Both the position numbers and the translations under genes were made by a program. This document shows, piece after piece, positions 1-6,998 of a stretch of 25,585 nucleotides of DNA. The stretch covers positions 1 through 25,585 of the IMG/VR virus record IMGVR_UViG_3300035698_001097. One strand, 5' to 3'. The notes beneath the pieces are model-generated. The model worked only from the letters and a program-made list of their open reading frames with translations, made no database searches and was not told where the DNA came from. Every line of letters starts with the position of its first letter. The stretch's first letter is position 1. The DNA is from a virus.

Positions 1-186
1 CTCATAGATTAGGTATGACAGGACAGAGGATTCCGGGCCTTGGGTCACGGGATGAGAATCAATTATATGCATGGGAAATGGGATGCTTATGTGATCTCAA
101 TCCAATTTATGCATCTGCATATAATTGATTCTCATCCCGTGACCCAAGGCCCGGAATCCTCTGTCCTGTCATACCTAATCTATGAG
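1..186. repeat. 71-bp perfect inverted repeat with 44-bp loop (probable fold-back contig end)
   Basis: Positions 1-71 are the exact reverse complement of 116-186. The left arm starts at base 1 of the window. Read on the + strand from base 3, the left arm and loop continue the phosphoesterase protein past the GHTH motif (HRLGMTGQ, then DENQLYAWEMGCLCDLNPIY). The - strand copy instead falls into nonsense and stops at 107. The true gene therefore continues as in the + copy and the sequence then doubles back on itself. This is the pattern of an amplification or assembly chimera at a contig end, though a real palindrome is not excluded. Confidence 0.9.
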
Positions 187-781
187 TGTGGCCAACAATC
201 ACCGATTGAAAATACTTATCAAGCATACCTCTGGCAGAATAACCACCATGTTTTCTTACAATGTCACCATGTAGAACAACTAGATCCTTACAAAGTTCAA
301 CGTAATCAACGTGATCCACATCTTCTCGATAATCGCCAAGGAAGACATTCTGGTAAGAAAGTTTCTCGGCAATATCTGGAAGAGACGTAAGCTCTCTAAG
401 ACGCTCCGATAAATATCTAAACCATCTACCATCAGTTCCATTTCCCGCATGATTGGAATGGGTCTCCACAATCGATGCACCCCCAGATACGCCCAATAGA
501 GTATCGAGAAATTCATGGTATGCCAAACGCTCATCTAAGAGCGAATATTGATGTCGGATGTCTTTTGGAAATCTTGAGACTGCCAACATATCAACCGTGT
601 CACCATTTAAAATAATTTGTTTTGGTTGAAGTTGTCGAATAGTTTCGAAGGCAATATCTAAAGATTTATTGCATTGCATTGGAAAGTGCATATCATTCAA
701 AATGACAACAAAATCGCTATGATTCGTCACTTTTGGGGTCGCTTTTCGAATCGGAACTTTGATTGGGGCCAACTCTTCCAA
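107..781 (-). CDS. Calcineurin-like metallophosphoesterase, 3' end lost in the fold-back
   Basis: This is a metal-dependent phosphoesterase of the calcineurin superfamily; the substrate is unknown and could be a nucleotide, nucleic acid or phosphoprotein. The family motifs appear in order: D-x-H in LNDMHFP, GDxxD in LNGDTVD, an Asn-His pair in THSNHAGN (replacing the usual GNH[DE]), LHGD, and the terminal GHTH. The listed start is a TTG at 781 with no credible start signal. The same frame is open upstream to the TAG at 881-883 and has no ATG there, so the protein probably begins at 1012 with a helix-turn-helix domain. The last residues, after QLYA, are an artefact of the inverted repeat. The family call is secure; both ends are not. 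Confidence 0.8.
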   Translation of the reverse strand: MEELAPIKVPIRKATPKVTNHSDFVVILNDMHFPMQCNKSLDIAFETIRQLQPKQIILNGDTVDMLAVSRFPKDIRHQYSLLDERLAYHEFLDTLLGVSGGASIVETHSNHAGNGTDGRWFRYLSERLRELTSLPDIAEKLSYQNVFLGDYREDVDHVDYVELCKDLVVLHGDIVRKHGGYSARGMLDKYFQSVIVGHTHRLGMTGQRIPGLGSRDENQLYADA

Positions 782-880
782 AAAGTCCAGAACTTCATCT
801 TCAGTTTTTTGAAAACGTTTCGGTTTTTCTCTTTGGAGATTTTCATTAACGTAGCCAACTCCAACATTATCTTCCAGTGT

Positions 881-1012
881 CTAAGTCCCCCCGTCTTCAA
901 ATTTTGCAACCCAACCTCTGGCCGTTGATTTTGGCACTCCATATTCTTCGACTATTTGGGAATAGGTCCACCCATTTAACCGACTATCTACAACCTGTTG
1001 TTTTACTGTCAT
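881..1012 (-). CDS. Helix-turn-helix N-terminal piece, in frame with the phosphoesterase, ending at TAG
   Basis: This 43-residue frame starts MTVKQQVVDSRLNGWTYSQI and continues VEEYGVPKSTARGWV, a compact helix-turn-helix of the kind seen in terminase small subunits and transposase-type DNA-binding proteins. It ends at TAG (881-883). The same frame then stays open for about 33 codons (TLEDNVGVGYVNENL...) into the phosphoesterase at 781, with no ATG. The likely ancestral product is one DNA-binding phosphoesterase of more than 300 residues, now interrupted by a nonsense codon. A TAAATA box ends 1 nt before the ATG. Alternatives are a sequencing error, stop readthrough, or a separate small peptide. 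Confidence 0.5.
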   Translation of the reverse strand: MTVKQQVVDSRLNGWTYSQIVEEYGVPKSTARGWVAKFEDGGT

Positions 1013-1013
1013 A

Positions 1014-1019
1014 TATTTA
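1014..1019 (-). promoter_or_regulatory. TAAATA late-promoter-like box
   Basis: Within TAATAAATA, 1 nt before the ATG at 1012 and directly after the stop of the 77-aa gene. The spacing is shorter than elsewhere, so weaker support. Confidence 0.4.
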
Positions 1020-1253
1020 TTACTGTATTTTCTGGAAAAGCTGTTTCGAGTATTTTATAACATCCGATTGAGATAGGGGTTTCGTTAGATCCTCCAATGC
1101 TGCTTCAGCTTCTTCCATAGTATCATACTGTCCCAGTGGTGTCAAGCCTTTTGAGGGACAATCTTCAAAAATTCTTACAGATCCATCCGAATAATCCCGG
1201 CTCAATTTATACCGGCACTTATATTGGTTGAGGATCTCTGTGTCTCGTCTCAC
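1020..1253 (-). CDS. Hypothetical protein, 77 aa
   Basis: I do not recognise this protein. It is a small, charged, soluble protein starting MRRDTEILNQYKCRYKLSRD. It has a central segment (SVRIFEDCPSKGLTPLG) and an acidic helix (DTMEEAEAALEDL) that resembles the closing helix of small phage proteins that pack a beta sheet against one helix. There is no signal peptide or membrane segment. The start is GTG at 1253, supported by a TAAATA box 5 nt upstream that also contains the dehydratase stop codon, and by GGAG in front of the start. It ends directly before the TAAATA box of the helix-turn-helix frame, so it sits in a tightly packed - strand series. Confidence 0.6.
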   Translation of the reverse strand: MRRDTEILNQYKCRYKLSRDYSDGSVRIFEDCPSKGLTPLGQYDTMEEAEAALEDLTKPLSQSDVIKYSKQLFQKIQ

Positions 1254-1257
1254 TCCA

Positions 1258-2238
1258 CTATTTAATCTTTCCGGCTGCTTTTAATTCCTTGGCATACCAA
1301 TTAATTGTGCGGTCTAGATTATGAATAAATCCGTCTGTGTGGACAGGTCCAAACTGTCTATTAAACTTTTTCGACGACACAGAATACCTAAAATCATGTC
1401 CTGCTCTATCCATAACATATTGAATATCCTTCTTGAACTTAAATCCCAGTCTCTCTAGGCAGTCCACAATAGTCAGGACCATATCAATATTGGATTTCTC
1501 AAGACCCCCACCGATTGTATACGTGTCTCCGATCTTACCATCGGTCAAAACCTTAATCAATGCTCTACAATGGTCCTCCACAAAAATCCAATCCCGAATA
1601 TTCGACCCCCGCCCATATACCGGCACCGGCTTATCTTGAAGAAAGTTTCCAATAATAGTTGGAATAAACTTTTCAAAATCTTGATGTGGTCCAAAATTAT
1701 TGGAACAATTCGTGATCAAAGTTGGTACTCCATAAGTATTATGATATGACCGAACAAAATGATCCGCAGATGCCTTGGATGCGCTATATGGATTCTGAGG
1801 ATCATACTTACTATATTCATCAAATGATGGTGCCTCAAGTTTCAAAGACCCAAACACTTCGTCCGTGCTAACATGTAAAAATCTACCATCCGTTGGATTG
1901 TGCTTTTTAAAAGCATCCAACATAGAGACGGTTCCCATCACGTTCGTTCGAACGAATGGTGTGGCATCCCCAATTGCTCGATCCACATGCGACTCTGCCG
2001 CCAAGTGCATTACATGGGTGATTCCATATTCATGCATGAGATGGTTCATGGCCCAAGTATCGCAAATATCATTGTTAAAAAACATATATCTATGATCCTT
2101 ATAGTCGGCCCAATACCTATTGCTACCATACGTCAATAAATCGACATTAACTACATATTCTACTCGATCATCATCTAGTAGCATGTTGACCAAATTAGTT
2201 CCTATAAATCCTCTTCCTCCCGTTACTAATACTTTCAT
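1258..2238 (-). CDS. rmlB: dTDP-glucose 4,6-dehydratase (RmlB-like)
   Basis: This short-chain dehydrogenase/reductase-type enzyme converts dTDP-glucose to dTDP-4-keto-6-deoxyglucose, the entry step to rhamnose and other deoxysugars. The 326 residues are near the family's usual length. Residues 7-13 carry the GxxGxxG NAD-binding loop. Residues 125-130 are TDEVFG, giving the Asp-Glu pair diagnostic of the 4,6-dehydratases, and Tyr151 and Lys155 form the YxxxK catalytic pair. The NNFGPHQ and IRDWIFVEDHCRAL segments are typical RmlB signatures. It starts 38 bp from the divergent + gene at 2277 and is the only clear gene here that stops at TAG. No rmlA, rmlC or rmlD lies beside it, so it may supplement host sugar synthesis or feed glycosylation of virion or cell surface. 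Confidence 0.9.
   Translation of the reverse strand: MKVLVTGGRGFIGTNLVNMLLDDDRVEYVVNVDLLTYGSNRYWADYKDHRYMFFNNDICDTWAMNHLMHEYGITHVMHLAAESHVDRAIGDATPFVRTNVMGTVSMLDAFKKHNPTDGRFLHVSTDEVFGSLKLEAPSFDEYSKYDPQNPYSASKASADHFVRSYHNTYGVPTLITNCSNNFGPHQDFEKFIPTIIGNFLQDKPVPVYGRGSNIRDWIFVEDHCRALIKVLTDGKIGDTYTIGGGLEKSNIDMVLTIVDCLERLGFKFKKDIQYVMDRAGHDFRYSVSSKKFNRQFGPVHTDGFIHNLDRTINWYAKELKAAGKIK
1259..1264 (-). promoter_or_regulatory. TAAATA late-promoter-like box
   Basis: 5 nt before the GTG at 1253; it coincides with the last codons and TAG stop of the dehydratase gene. Confidence 0.45.
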
Positions 2239-2265
2239 AATTGTTGATTTTTCGGTATTTTACCT

Positions 2266-2271
2266 TAAATA
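2266..2271 (+). promoter_or_regulatory. TAAATA late-promoter-like box
   Basis: 5 nt before the ATG at 2277; decides that start over the ATG at 2241. Confidence 0.6.
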
Positions 2272-2276
2272 GTCAT

Positions 2277-2738
2277 ATGTCCAGTGACTACCATCTTGAT
2301 ACCGAAGTTGATAATATCATATCCCAGATCAAAAATCAAGGGAAATTATTGAAATCTCCGGAAAAAACTCAGCCGACTCTCCGAAAAGAGGATTTGGAGC
2401 AATTCGTAATTGACAATGCGTCGGTGGTGATTGTTGATTCGGTTGAAATGGTTCAACATCTAAAGGATGAAGTTATTGCAGGAGGCGATTTTAAGACCGT
2501 GGAGGCTGTTTCTGAGCTTGTTAAGGCTGTTACTGGTGCCATAGACGCACTATCTAAATTAAAGCTCTCAGACGACAAAATCAAGAGCCAAAGAGAAATC
2601 AAATTGATGGACATCGAGTCTAAAGAATTGGATAAAGATGCTGCATCCGTTAATAATGCCATCACATTCAGTCGAGAAGAAGTCTTAAATAGAATGTTGA
2701 AAATTGGGGATACAAAAGACGACACAATTGATATTTAA
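2277..2738 (+). CDS. Probable terminase small subunit (T4 gp16-like)
   Basis: The 153-residue protein is mostly helical and soluble. A long helical centre (FKTVEAVSELVKAVTGAIDA, then LSKLKLSDDKIKSQREIK) precedes a C-terminal NNAITFSREEVLNRMLK. This mirrors the gp16 layout of T4-like phages, where a multimerising helical core is followed by a short Asn-rich linker and a terminal helix (NNAI-F.S...L...L). T4 gp16 has 164 residues. The ring-forming small terminase recognises DNA and stimulates the gp17 motor. An upstream in-frame ATG exists at 2241, but 2277 is preferred because a TAAATA box lies 5 nt before it. The gene stands alone on the + strand, far from the large terminase, and its stop overlaps the stop of the convergent gene. 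The call rests on architecture only. Confidence 0.55.
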   Translation: MSSDYHLDTEVDNIISQIKNQGKLLKSPEKTQPTLRKEDLEQFVIDNASVVIVDSVEMVQHLKDEVIAGGDFKTVEAVSELVKAVTGAIDALSKLKLSDDKIKSQREIKLMDIESKELDKDAASVNNAITFSREEVLNRMLKIGDTKDDTIDI

Positions 2739-3661
2739 AGAGGGTTGCCCAGTTGTCCCTCGTTTGTATTAAGCGTATATTCCTTATCCTTTGAGTCATT
2801 TTCCACTTTAAGTATTGTTGCTCTCTTTTCTTCTGAATCGAAGACATCACCCATCAGATCAACTGTGATGACAATTGTTTCGGAGTTCTCTGTGAACTCT
2901 TTCTCAATTTTATTGTTGGTTCCCGTTGAGGTGTTCTTACTCGAATCAAATGGGAAGAACGTTTTTTTGTCTGCCCACAGTCTAAAGTTCTCATCTCCTA
3001 AGTATGCCTTAACAGAATCGAAAATGTCTTGAGACACTTCTTCAATAGCCAACTTGAAATATCTATCCTTCACAAGATATGATCCATTTGGTGCCAATTC
3101 CCATCCCCCCTTTGGTTCTTCGACGTATCGTTGTTGGGGTGCTTTATCGATGATAGGTAATGTGTTATCGTGGACCATGGAACTACGAAATCCCGATCTG
3201 AAAACTTCGTCCGCCTGTTCTACGGCGGTTTTAATTAACTCTTGTGTGAAGGCTGGAACCTTGTTATGAATATCAACAGGTGCCCCAAGAGGATAATAGA
3301 GGGTCTCATATAGAGTAGTATTTGGAGACGAATTAGCATTATTACCATTCCTCCCCATACCCTCTGGAGTATCCGGAAAATACTTCTTATCTTTTGACAA
3401 TTCCCTTGTGTGAGATCCCAGAGGTCCATTAAAGAGAACATCCACATAATATTGTATGGAGTATGCATCCAGTTCATCACCTTCTTCATCCAACTTGTCA
3501 ATGAAGACCTTCAATTGATCCAAGCCAAGCTCATAGATTTTTTTGAACTCGACCATGAATTCAATTTCCTTTTCAGAAAATGAATCTCCAAGATTTTGGA
3601 TGGTTTTTAAATCATCGTAAGTGTAGCACAAGGCTCTAAGAATCTCTACTTGATTTCTCAT
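2735..3661 (-). CDS. Unknown baseplate-associated protein, 308 aa
   Basis: I do not recognise this family. The N-terminal 70 residues look helical (DDLKTIQNLGDSFSEKEIEF and onward). A Gly/Asn-rich loop (GMGRNGNNANSSPNTT) follows, then a middle section rich in aromatic residues and prolines, and a C-terminal mixed region (KEFTENSETIVITVDLMGDV) that reads like beta strands. There is no signal peptide or membrane helix. The start codon overlaps the stop of the gp27-like gene by 4 nt (ATGA), so the two are translationally coupled, which suggests a hub or baseplate partner. The position downstream of the hub would suit a hub spike or chaperone, but no lysozyme or OB-fold signature is visible. Confidence 0.75.
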   Translation of the reverse strand: MRNQVEILRALCYTYDDLKTIQNLGDSFSEKEIEFMVEFKKIYELGLDQLKVFIDKLDEEGDELDAYSIQYYVDVLFNGPLGSHTRELSKDKKYFPDTPEGMGRNGNNANSSPNTTLYETLYYPLGAPVDIHNKVPAFTQELIKTAVEQADEVFRSGFRSSMVHDNTLPIIDKAPQQRYVEEPKGGWELAPNGSYLVKDRYFKLAIEEVSQDIFDSVKAYLGDENFRLWADKKTFFPFDSSKNTSTGTNNKIEKEFTENSETIVITVDLMGDVFDSEEKRATILKVENDSKDKEYTLNTNEGQLGNPL

Positions 3662-4983
3662 TCAACGTCCTCCTTAAAGTCTGATTTTGATCCAACATAT
3701 GTTTTAGTTGCAAATAATTGATTGGTGTAAAGATCTGCGAAGAATATGTGTCGGACTTCTGTTAGAAACCATCTACCTAAAATCTTCTCATCACTCTTCA
3801 ATTTGAGGTCTCCTCTGGTGGAGAAGATGTCAATAAACTTACCAGATCTCCGCATGGTATTTCCAATGTTTGAAAATGATGCTTGGAGATTGTAAAATGT
3901 TAGAGCGGAATGGGTCTCCGCTTCCACAAGCTTAACACCATCCTCCACTGAACGCGCAAATTTATACCTCTTGAATCTTTTTTCAGTTGTGTTATTCTCA
4001 ATTGCGAATAGCTTTGGCTTACCCCCAATGGACTTAAATGGATCTACGAATTTTGCGCCCCATTTTTTCTTAATGTCTTCAAAGTTTAATTTTCTTATTT
4101 TCTGTTCCCCAAGAATTGGGTCATATCCAATTATAAGGCTATTCAGAAAGAAATCAGTGGTCCATCCATACAGAGGGGTCGAGTATCCAAGATTTTTCAA
4201 TGCTCCGATATATTCCCCGACGGGAGGTCCAGATGGAGGATTGTTTGGATTGCTTGTGTCAATCTTTGACGTAAGATCCCCAAGGGCAAATGCCTCTATA
4301 GTGTTCTCATCATTGTTAGCATAAACGGTAGACAGTAAATCCAACCTATACTTATCTTCCTTATCGTTGTGTGTAATAAATCCTTTAACATAAATCTCTC
4401 CATCCTTTGCATAATATAATTTAAGAAAGTATCTCAATAAGTCAATATACCGAAATGTAGCGGGAGGATAATAAGATTCTATTTCAAAATCGCCCTCTTC
4501 CCAGTTTTCTTTATCGACTTTCTCTTCTCCTAAAACTTCTTCAAAAATGTCCTTTAGAATTGCTCCAATTTTACCAGAACAGACTTTACCATATGGTAGC
4601 ATGTCCGTAAACTTAATGGCATCTTTTGCCAGTAAACTAAATGTCTTGATACCTTCTGCCCTTGATACTGCCTTAGATGCATTGGCATCATCTACAATTA
4701 CAAATGTATGTTCAAAAAATTCGTCTTTTCCTTTTGGTTCTTTTGGTTTAAATTTAATGAGAAGTTCATCTCTACCATCTCCTCTTAAAAAGTATTCATT
4801 CTCAATAAAGTCATAAGGATTCGCTATAGATACTGTACCTGATAAAAATGGGTCGAATATATTGTCAATTAATGTCATACCCCGGAGAGCAGACTTAGTG
4901 AACTTTACTTCTTGTCCATCTGGATTGGATAAAGTAAACTCACAGTCATATTCAATATCATTAATTTTAAAGATGTCGCCCAT
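3658..4983 (-). CDS. 27: Baseplate hub protein (T4 gp27-like)
   Basis: This is a probable structural hub subunit that forms the ring at the end of the tail tube and carries the central spike. The N-terminal part has the expected tail-tube-type beta domain (a SALRGMTLIDN segment, then FDPFLSGTVSIANPYDFIEN). The middle has FSLLAKDAIKFTDMLPYGKV and a helix (GKIGAILKDIFEEVLGEEKV). The end (LKSDEKILGRWFLTEVRHIF) corresponds to the gp27 C-terminal segment that reads 'V.EV.H.....YT...FATKT'. Its 441 residues exceed the 391 of T4 gp27; the extra length includes a Pro/Gly-rich loop (SNPNNPPSGPPVGEY). It starts 3 nt after the gp53-like stop and overlaps the next gene by ATGA. Identification is by pattern, not alignment. 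Confidence 0.65.
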   Translation of the reverse strand: MGDIFKINDIEYDCEFTLSNPDGQEVKFTKSALRGMTLIDNIFDPFLSGTVSIANPYDFIENEYFLRGDGRDELLIKFKPKEPKGKDEFFEHTFVIVDDANASKAVSRAEGIKTFSLLAKDAIKFTDMLPYGKVCSGKIGAILKDIFEEVLGEEKVDKENWEEGDFEIESYYPPATFRYIDLLRYFLKLYYAKDGEIYVKGFITHNDKEDKYRLDLLSTVYANNDENTIEAFALGDLTSKIDTSNPNNPPSGPPVGEYIGALKNLGYSTPLYGWTTDFFLNSLIIGYDPILGEQKIRKLNFEDIKKKWGAKFVDPFKSIGGKPKLFAIENNTTEKRFKRYKFARSVEDGVKLVEAETHSALTFYNLQASFSNIGNTMRRSGKFIDIFSTRGDLKLKSDEKILGRWFLTEVRHIFFADLYTNQLFATKTYVGSKSDFKEDVE

Positions 4984-4985
4984 GT

Positions 4986-5384
4986 TTAGTAATGTCTATT
5001 ATCGTACACTGTTGAATTAGTAATATCTGTATATATGGCAGTTCGGAAAGCATTAATTATGTACTTTACTTGTACCCCACCATCTATATAAAATGGGGCA
5101 CCTGTAAACTTATCTTTATTAAGTAAGTACAATATCCACCAACTTTTAATATCTTCATAAATATTATATGAAAGTATTGATAAGGGAAGTTTGCTATTAG
5201 TAGTATAGTACTCAATATATTGACCATCAATTTCAGGAAACTCAATCTTCTTAAGAAGATTATAAACATAGAAGTCCTTATTGTCAAGGGATTCTTCGAA
5301 AATTTTGAAAATTCTTTCGTAATCCGTCAAATCAAGGGCGGAAAGTGAAAGAATCTCGTTTTGGTATTGACCTGTATCAATCAT
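4986..5384 (-). CDS. Baseplate wedge protein (T4 gp53-like, LysM-type core)
   Basis: The core segment LPLSILSYNIYEDIKSWWIL, followed by YLLNKDKFTGAPFYIDGGV, matches the gp53 pattern in which a short beta element, a helix ending in a paired aromatic and 'LLxxN' form a LysM-like fold at the hub-wedge contact. At 132 residues it is shorter than T4 gp53 (196), lacking most of the C-terminal helices. The first 8 nt overlap the end of the upstream GIY-YIG endonuclease gene. A TAAATA box 18 nt before the start lies inside that endonuclease frame. It sits directly before the gp27-like hub, consistent with a baseplate role. A generic LysM-containing tail protein is the alternative. Confidence 0.55.
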   Translation of the reverse strand: MIDTGQYQNEILSLSALDLTDYERIFKIFEESLDNKDFYVYNLLKKIEFPEIDGQYIEYYTTNSKLPLSILSYNIYEDIKSWWILYLLNKDKFTGAPFYIDGGVQVKYIINAFRTAIYTDITNSTVYDNRHY

Positions 5385-6096
5385 ATGTTATTTTCAATTT
5401 CCTATTTAATGCCGAGATTCTCATTTTTTCTCGGGTTTCTTTAGATATTCCCCTCTTTTTTGCGGATATTCTCAATTTTTCCTTATGTTCTTCTGAGAGC
5501 ACTCTACCCCTCCCAGCCTTACTTAAATTTTTGCGGTGTTCATCTGATACGGGGGTAGTTTTTGGCTTCGAATTTGCAACCCGTATCTTTTCCTTCGTTT
5601 CTTCGGAGCGTTTCATACCACGGTGGGCATCTCCAATTTTTTTCTTATGCTCAGCTGAAAGTTTTTTATTTTTTGTTTTGGTCCTAGTAGCGTCGGACCA
5701 TTTTTTGCCAAGATTTGCAGCTCTAATTTTTTCTTTAGCCTCATCCGACATTTTCATTCCAGTATTATCATTGGAATATTTACATATATTATAACCAATT
5801 TCACTATTGGTAGCATTGTATATTTTTATATAGTGGGATTCTCGTTCCAAAAGAGAATCATTATCTTTTAACTTATCAAAGTTTTCAACAATTTCTAATA
5901 TTTCAACATCAAATAATTCCCAGCCATATTTTTTTATAGCACTTTTTAAATAATTACCAATACCATTTTTACATCTTGGATAAACTTTAAGTCTATTATA
6001 AATATTATTCGCCTTCCCTATATAAATTTTATTATTAACCCCACAGGTTAATTTATAAATTCCGGCTTCTTTGGGGGGTATGAAATCTGGCATCAT
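5377..6096 (-). CDS. GIY-YIG homing endonuclease with NUMOD3 repeats, intact
   Basis: This free-standing homing endonuclease cuts DNA lacking the gene and so promotes its own spread. Residues 12-27 contain GIYKLTC...KIYIG, with Arg35 following, and a candidate catalytic Glu86 lies in RESHYIKIY. From about residue 112 there are several NUMOD3-type DNA-binding repeats of the form 'S.E.KEKIR.AN.GK' (MSDEAKEKIRAANLGKK, LSAEHKKKIGDAHRGMK, RSEETKEKIRVAN, LSEEHKEKLRISAKKRG, SKETREKMRISALNRK). It is Lys-rich and more AT-biased than the flanking structural genes, as expected of an invader. It lies between the tube-cap and gp53-like genes, has a TAAATA box 6 nt before its start, and its last codons run into the gp53-like start. 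Confidence 0.92.
   Translation of the reverse strand: MMPDFIPPKEAGIYKLTCGVNNKIYIGKANNIYNRLKVYPRCKNGIGNYLKSAIKKYGWELFDVEILEIVENFDKLKDNDSLLERESHYIKIYNATNSEIGYNICKYSNDNTGMKMSDEAKEKIRAANLGKKWSDATRTKTKNKKLSAEHKKKIGDAHRGMKRSEETKEKIRVANSKPKTTPVSDEHRKNLSKAGRGRVLSEEHKEKLRISAKKRGISKETREKMRISALNRKLKITYD
5403..5408 (-). promoter_or_regulatory. TAAATA box inside the endonuclease 3' end
   Basis: 18 nt before the gp53-like start and inside codons for ALNR of the endonuclease. It may be the original gp53-like promoter overlaid by the inserted gene. Confidence 0.4.
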
Positions 6097-6102
6097 TAGA
6101 TA

Positions 6103-6108
6103 TATTTA
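6103..6108 (-). promoter_or_regulatory. TAAATA late-promoter-like box
   Basis: 6 nt before the ATG of the intact GIY-YIG gene at 6096. Confidence 0.5.
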
Positions 6109-6127
6109 ATGTTGAATATTATATTAA

Positions 6128-6985
6128 TCAAACGTAGTTCATAAAGCCAGCGTGCTCCAATGTTAGGGATCTAAATGACATCTCTACGTTATACCCTTCT
6201 GGGATGATAATCTTACCGATTTGTCTACGAGTTCCTAAAAACTTAATAGAAAAACTATTACAATACGCCCATGGAATATATCGATGACCGGGAATACGTA
6301 ATCTAAAGATCCTCGGAGGGTCAACTGAAATACTATCATTTCTTAGAGGTCTATTAATCTCTGTTAATTTCTTGATGAGTTCATAATTCTTGTCGAAATC
6401 TGAATTAATTGTGTTTGATAAAATGAACGACACTCGAACTGGACCATCATCTTTTGAAAATTGGTAAAACATTGGAGTTTCGACATATGTTCCGGGATTT
6501 CCCCCCAACACTCCTTCAACATTCCCCCCAGAAAATCCGTGCTCAATCGCATCCGCAGCACCTTGGATATCCCCTCTCGCTAATCCTACTACAGATTGTC
6601 CAATATGAGTGTTGAGTAATTGTCCTGCGGACCCTACAAGTTTTTTCAGCCCTTGGTTTACGCCATCCAACCCACCACCTGACCCACCTACACCATTTTG
6701 AAATGTGTCTCCAAACTCATTGGAGAATGATCTCACATCATCACCAAAGAATGGAAAATTAAAGTCGTCTTCCGGAGATGTGGCCTTACCATACATATTT
6801 TCATAAAATGTTTTTGCGTCTCCTCCAGACTCTTGAAGAATATTCATATATCCCTTGATTGTTTGCATAATTTGGTTGGACTCCAACTTATATGATTTTA
6901 CCCAAACTCTAGGAGCACGACCACGCATTCCTGACCCTCTGGGAGAAGAACACCAATCATAATCTTTGACAACATTATACTTCAT
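6128..6985 (-). CDS. Tail tube initiator / baseplate tube cap (T4 gp48/gp54-like)
   Basis: This protein probably sits between the hub and the first tube ring. A Gly-rich low-complexity middle (GVGGSGGGLDGVNQGLKKLV) is followed by a C-terminal tube-like domain. It has VETPMFYQFSKDDGPVRVSF, then PPRIFRLRIPGHRYIPWAYC, then NSFSIKFLGTRRQIGKIIIP, and ends with GYNVEMSFRSLTLEHAGFM. The ending 'P..Y.VEMSFRSLTL....' corresponds to the terminal strand and tail of T4 gp48. At 285 residues it is between gp54 (320) and smaller relatives. It directly follows the tape-measure gene, as 48 follows 29 in T4. A TAAATA box lies 7 nt before the ATG. Whether it is the 48 or 54 equivalent cannot be decided. Confidence 0.6.
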   Translation of the reverse strand: MKYNVVKDYDWCSSPRGSGMRGRAPRVWVKSYKLESNQIMQTIKGYMNILQESGGDAKTFYENMYGKATSPEDDFNFPFFGDDVRSFSNEFGDTFQNGVGGSGGGLDGVNQGLKKLVGSAGQLLNTHIGQSVVGLARGDIQGAADAIEHGFSGGNVEGVLGGNPGTYVETPMFYQFSKDDGPVRVSFILSNTINSDFDKNYELIKKLTEINRPLRNDSISVDPPRIFRLRIPGHRYIPWAYCNSFSIKFLGTRRQIGKIIIPEGYNVEMSFRSLTLEHAGFMNYV

Positions 6986-6992
6986 ATATTAT

Positions 6993-6998
6993 TATTTA
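6993..6998 (-). promoter_or_regulatory. TAAATA late-promoter-like box
   Basis: 7 nt before the ATG at 6985 (tube-cap gene), overlapping the tape-measure stop codon. Confidence 0.55.

Noticed and set aside
40-390. A 116-aa + strand ORF at the window start
   Set aside because: It runs through the fold-back loop and then antisense to the phosphoesterase; no start signal and no family resemblance.
881-883. Genome-wide reassignment of TAG to an amino acid
   Set aside because: None of the long structural genes contains an in-frame TAG and the dehydratase ends normally at TAG; a recoded phage would show many in late genes.
2241-2276. Upstream ATG at 2241 for the small-terminase-like gene
   Set aside because: It lies 2 nt after the divergent dehydratase start and upstream of the TAAATA box; ATG at 2277 has the standard 5-nt spacing.
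5377-6096. Group I intron splitting a structural gene
   Set aside because: The flanking tube-cap and gp53-like genes are complete and distinct, so the endonuclease is free-standing.
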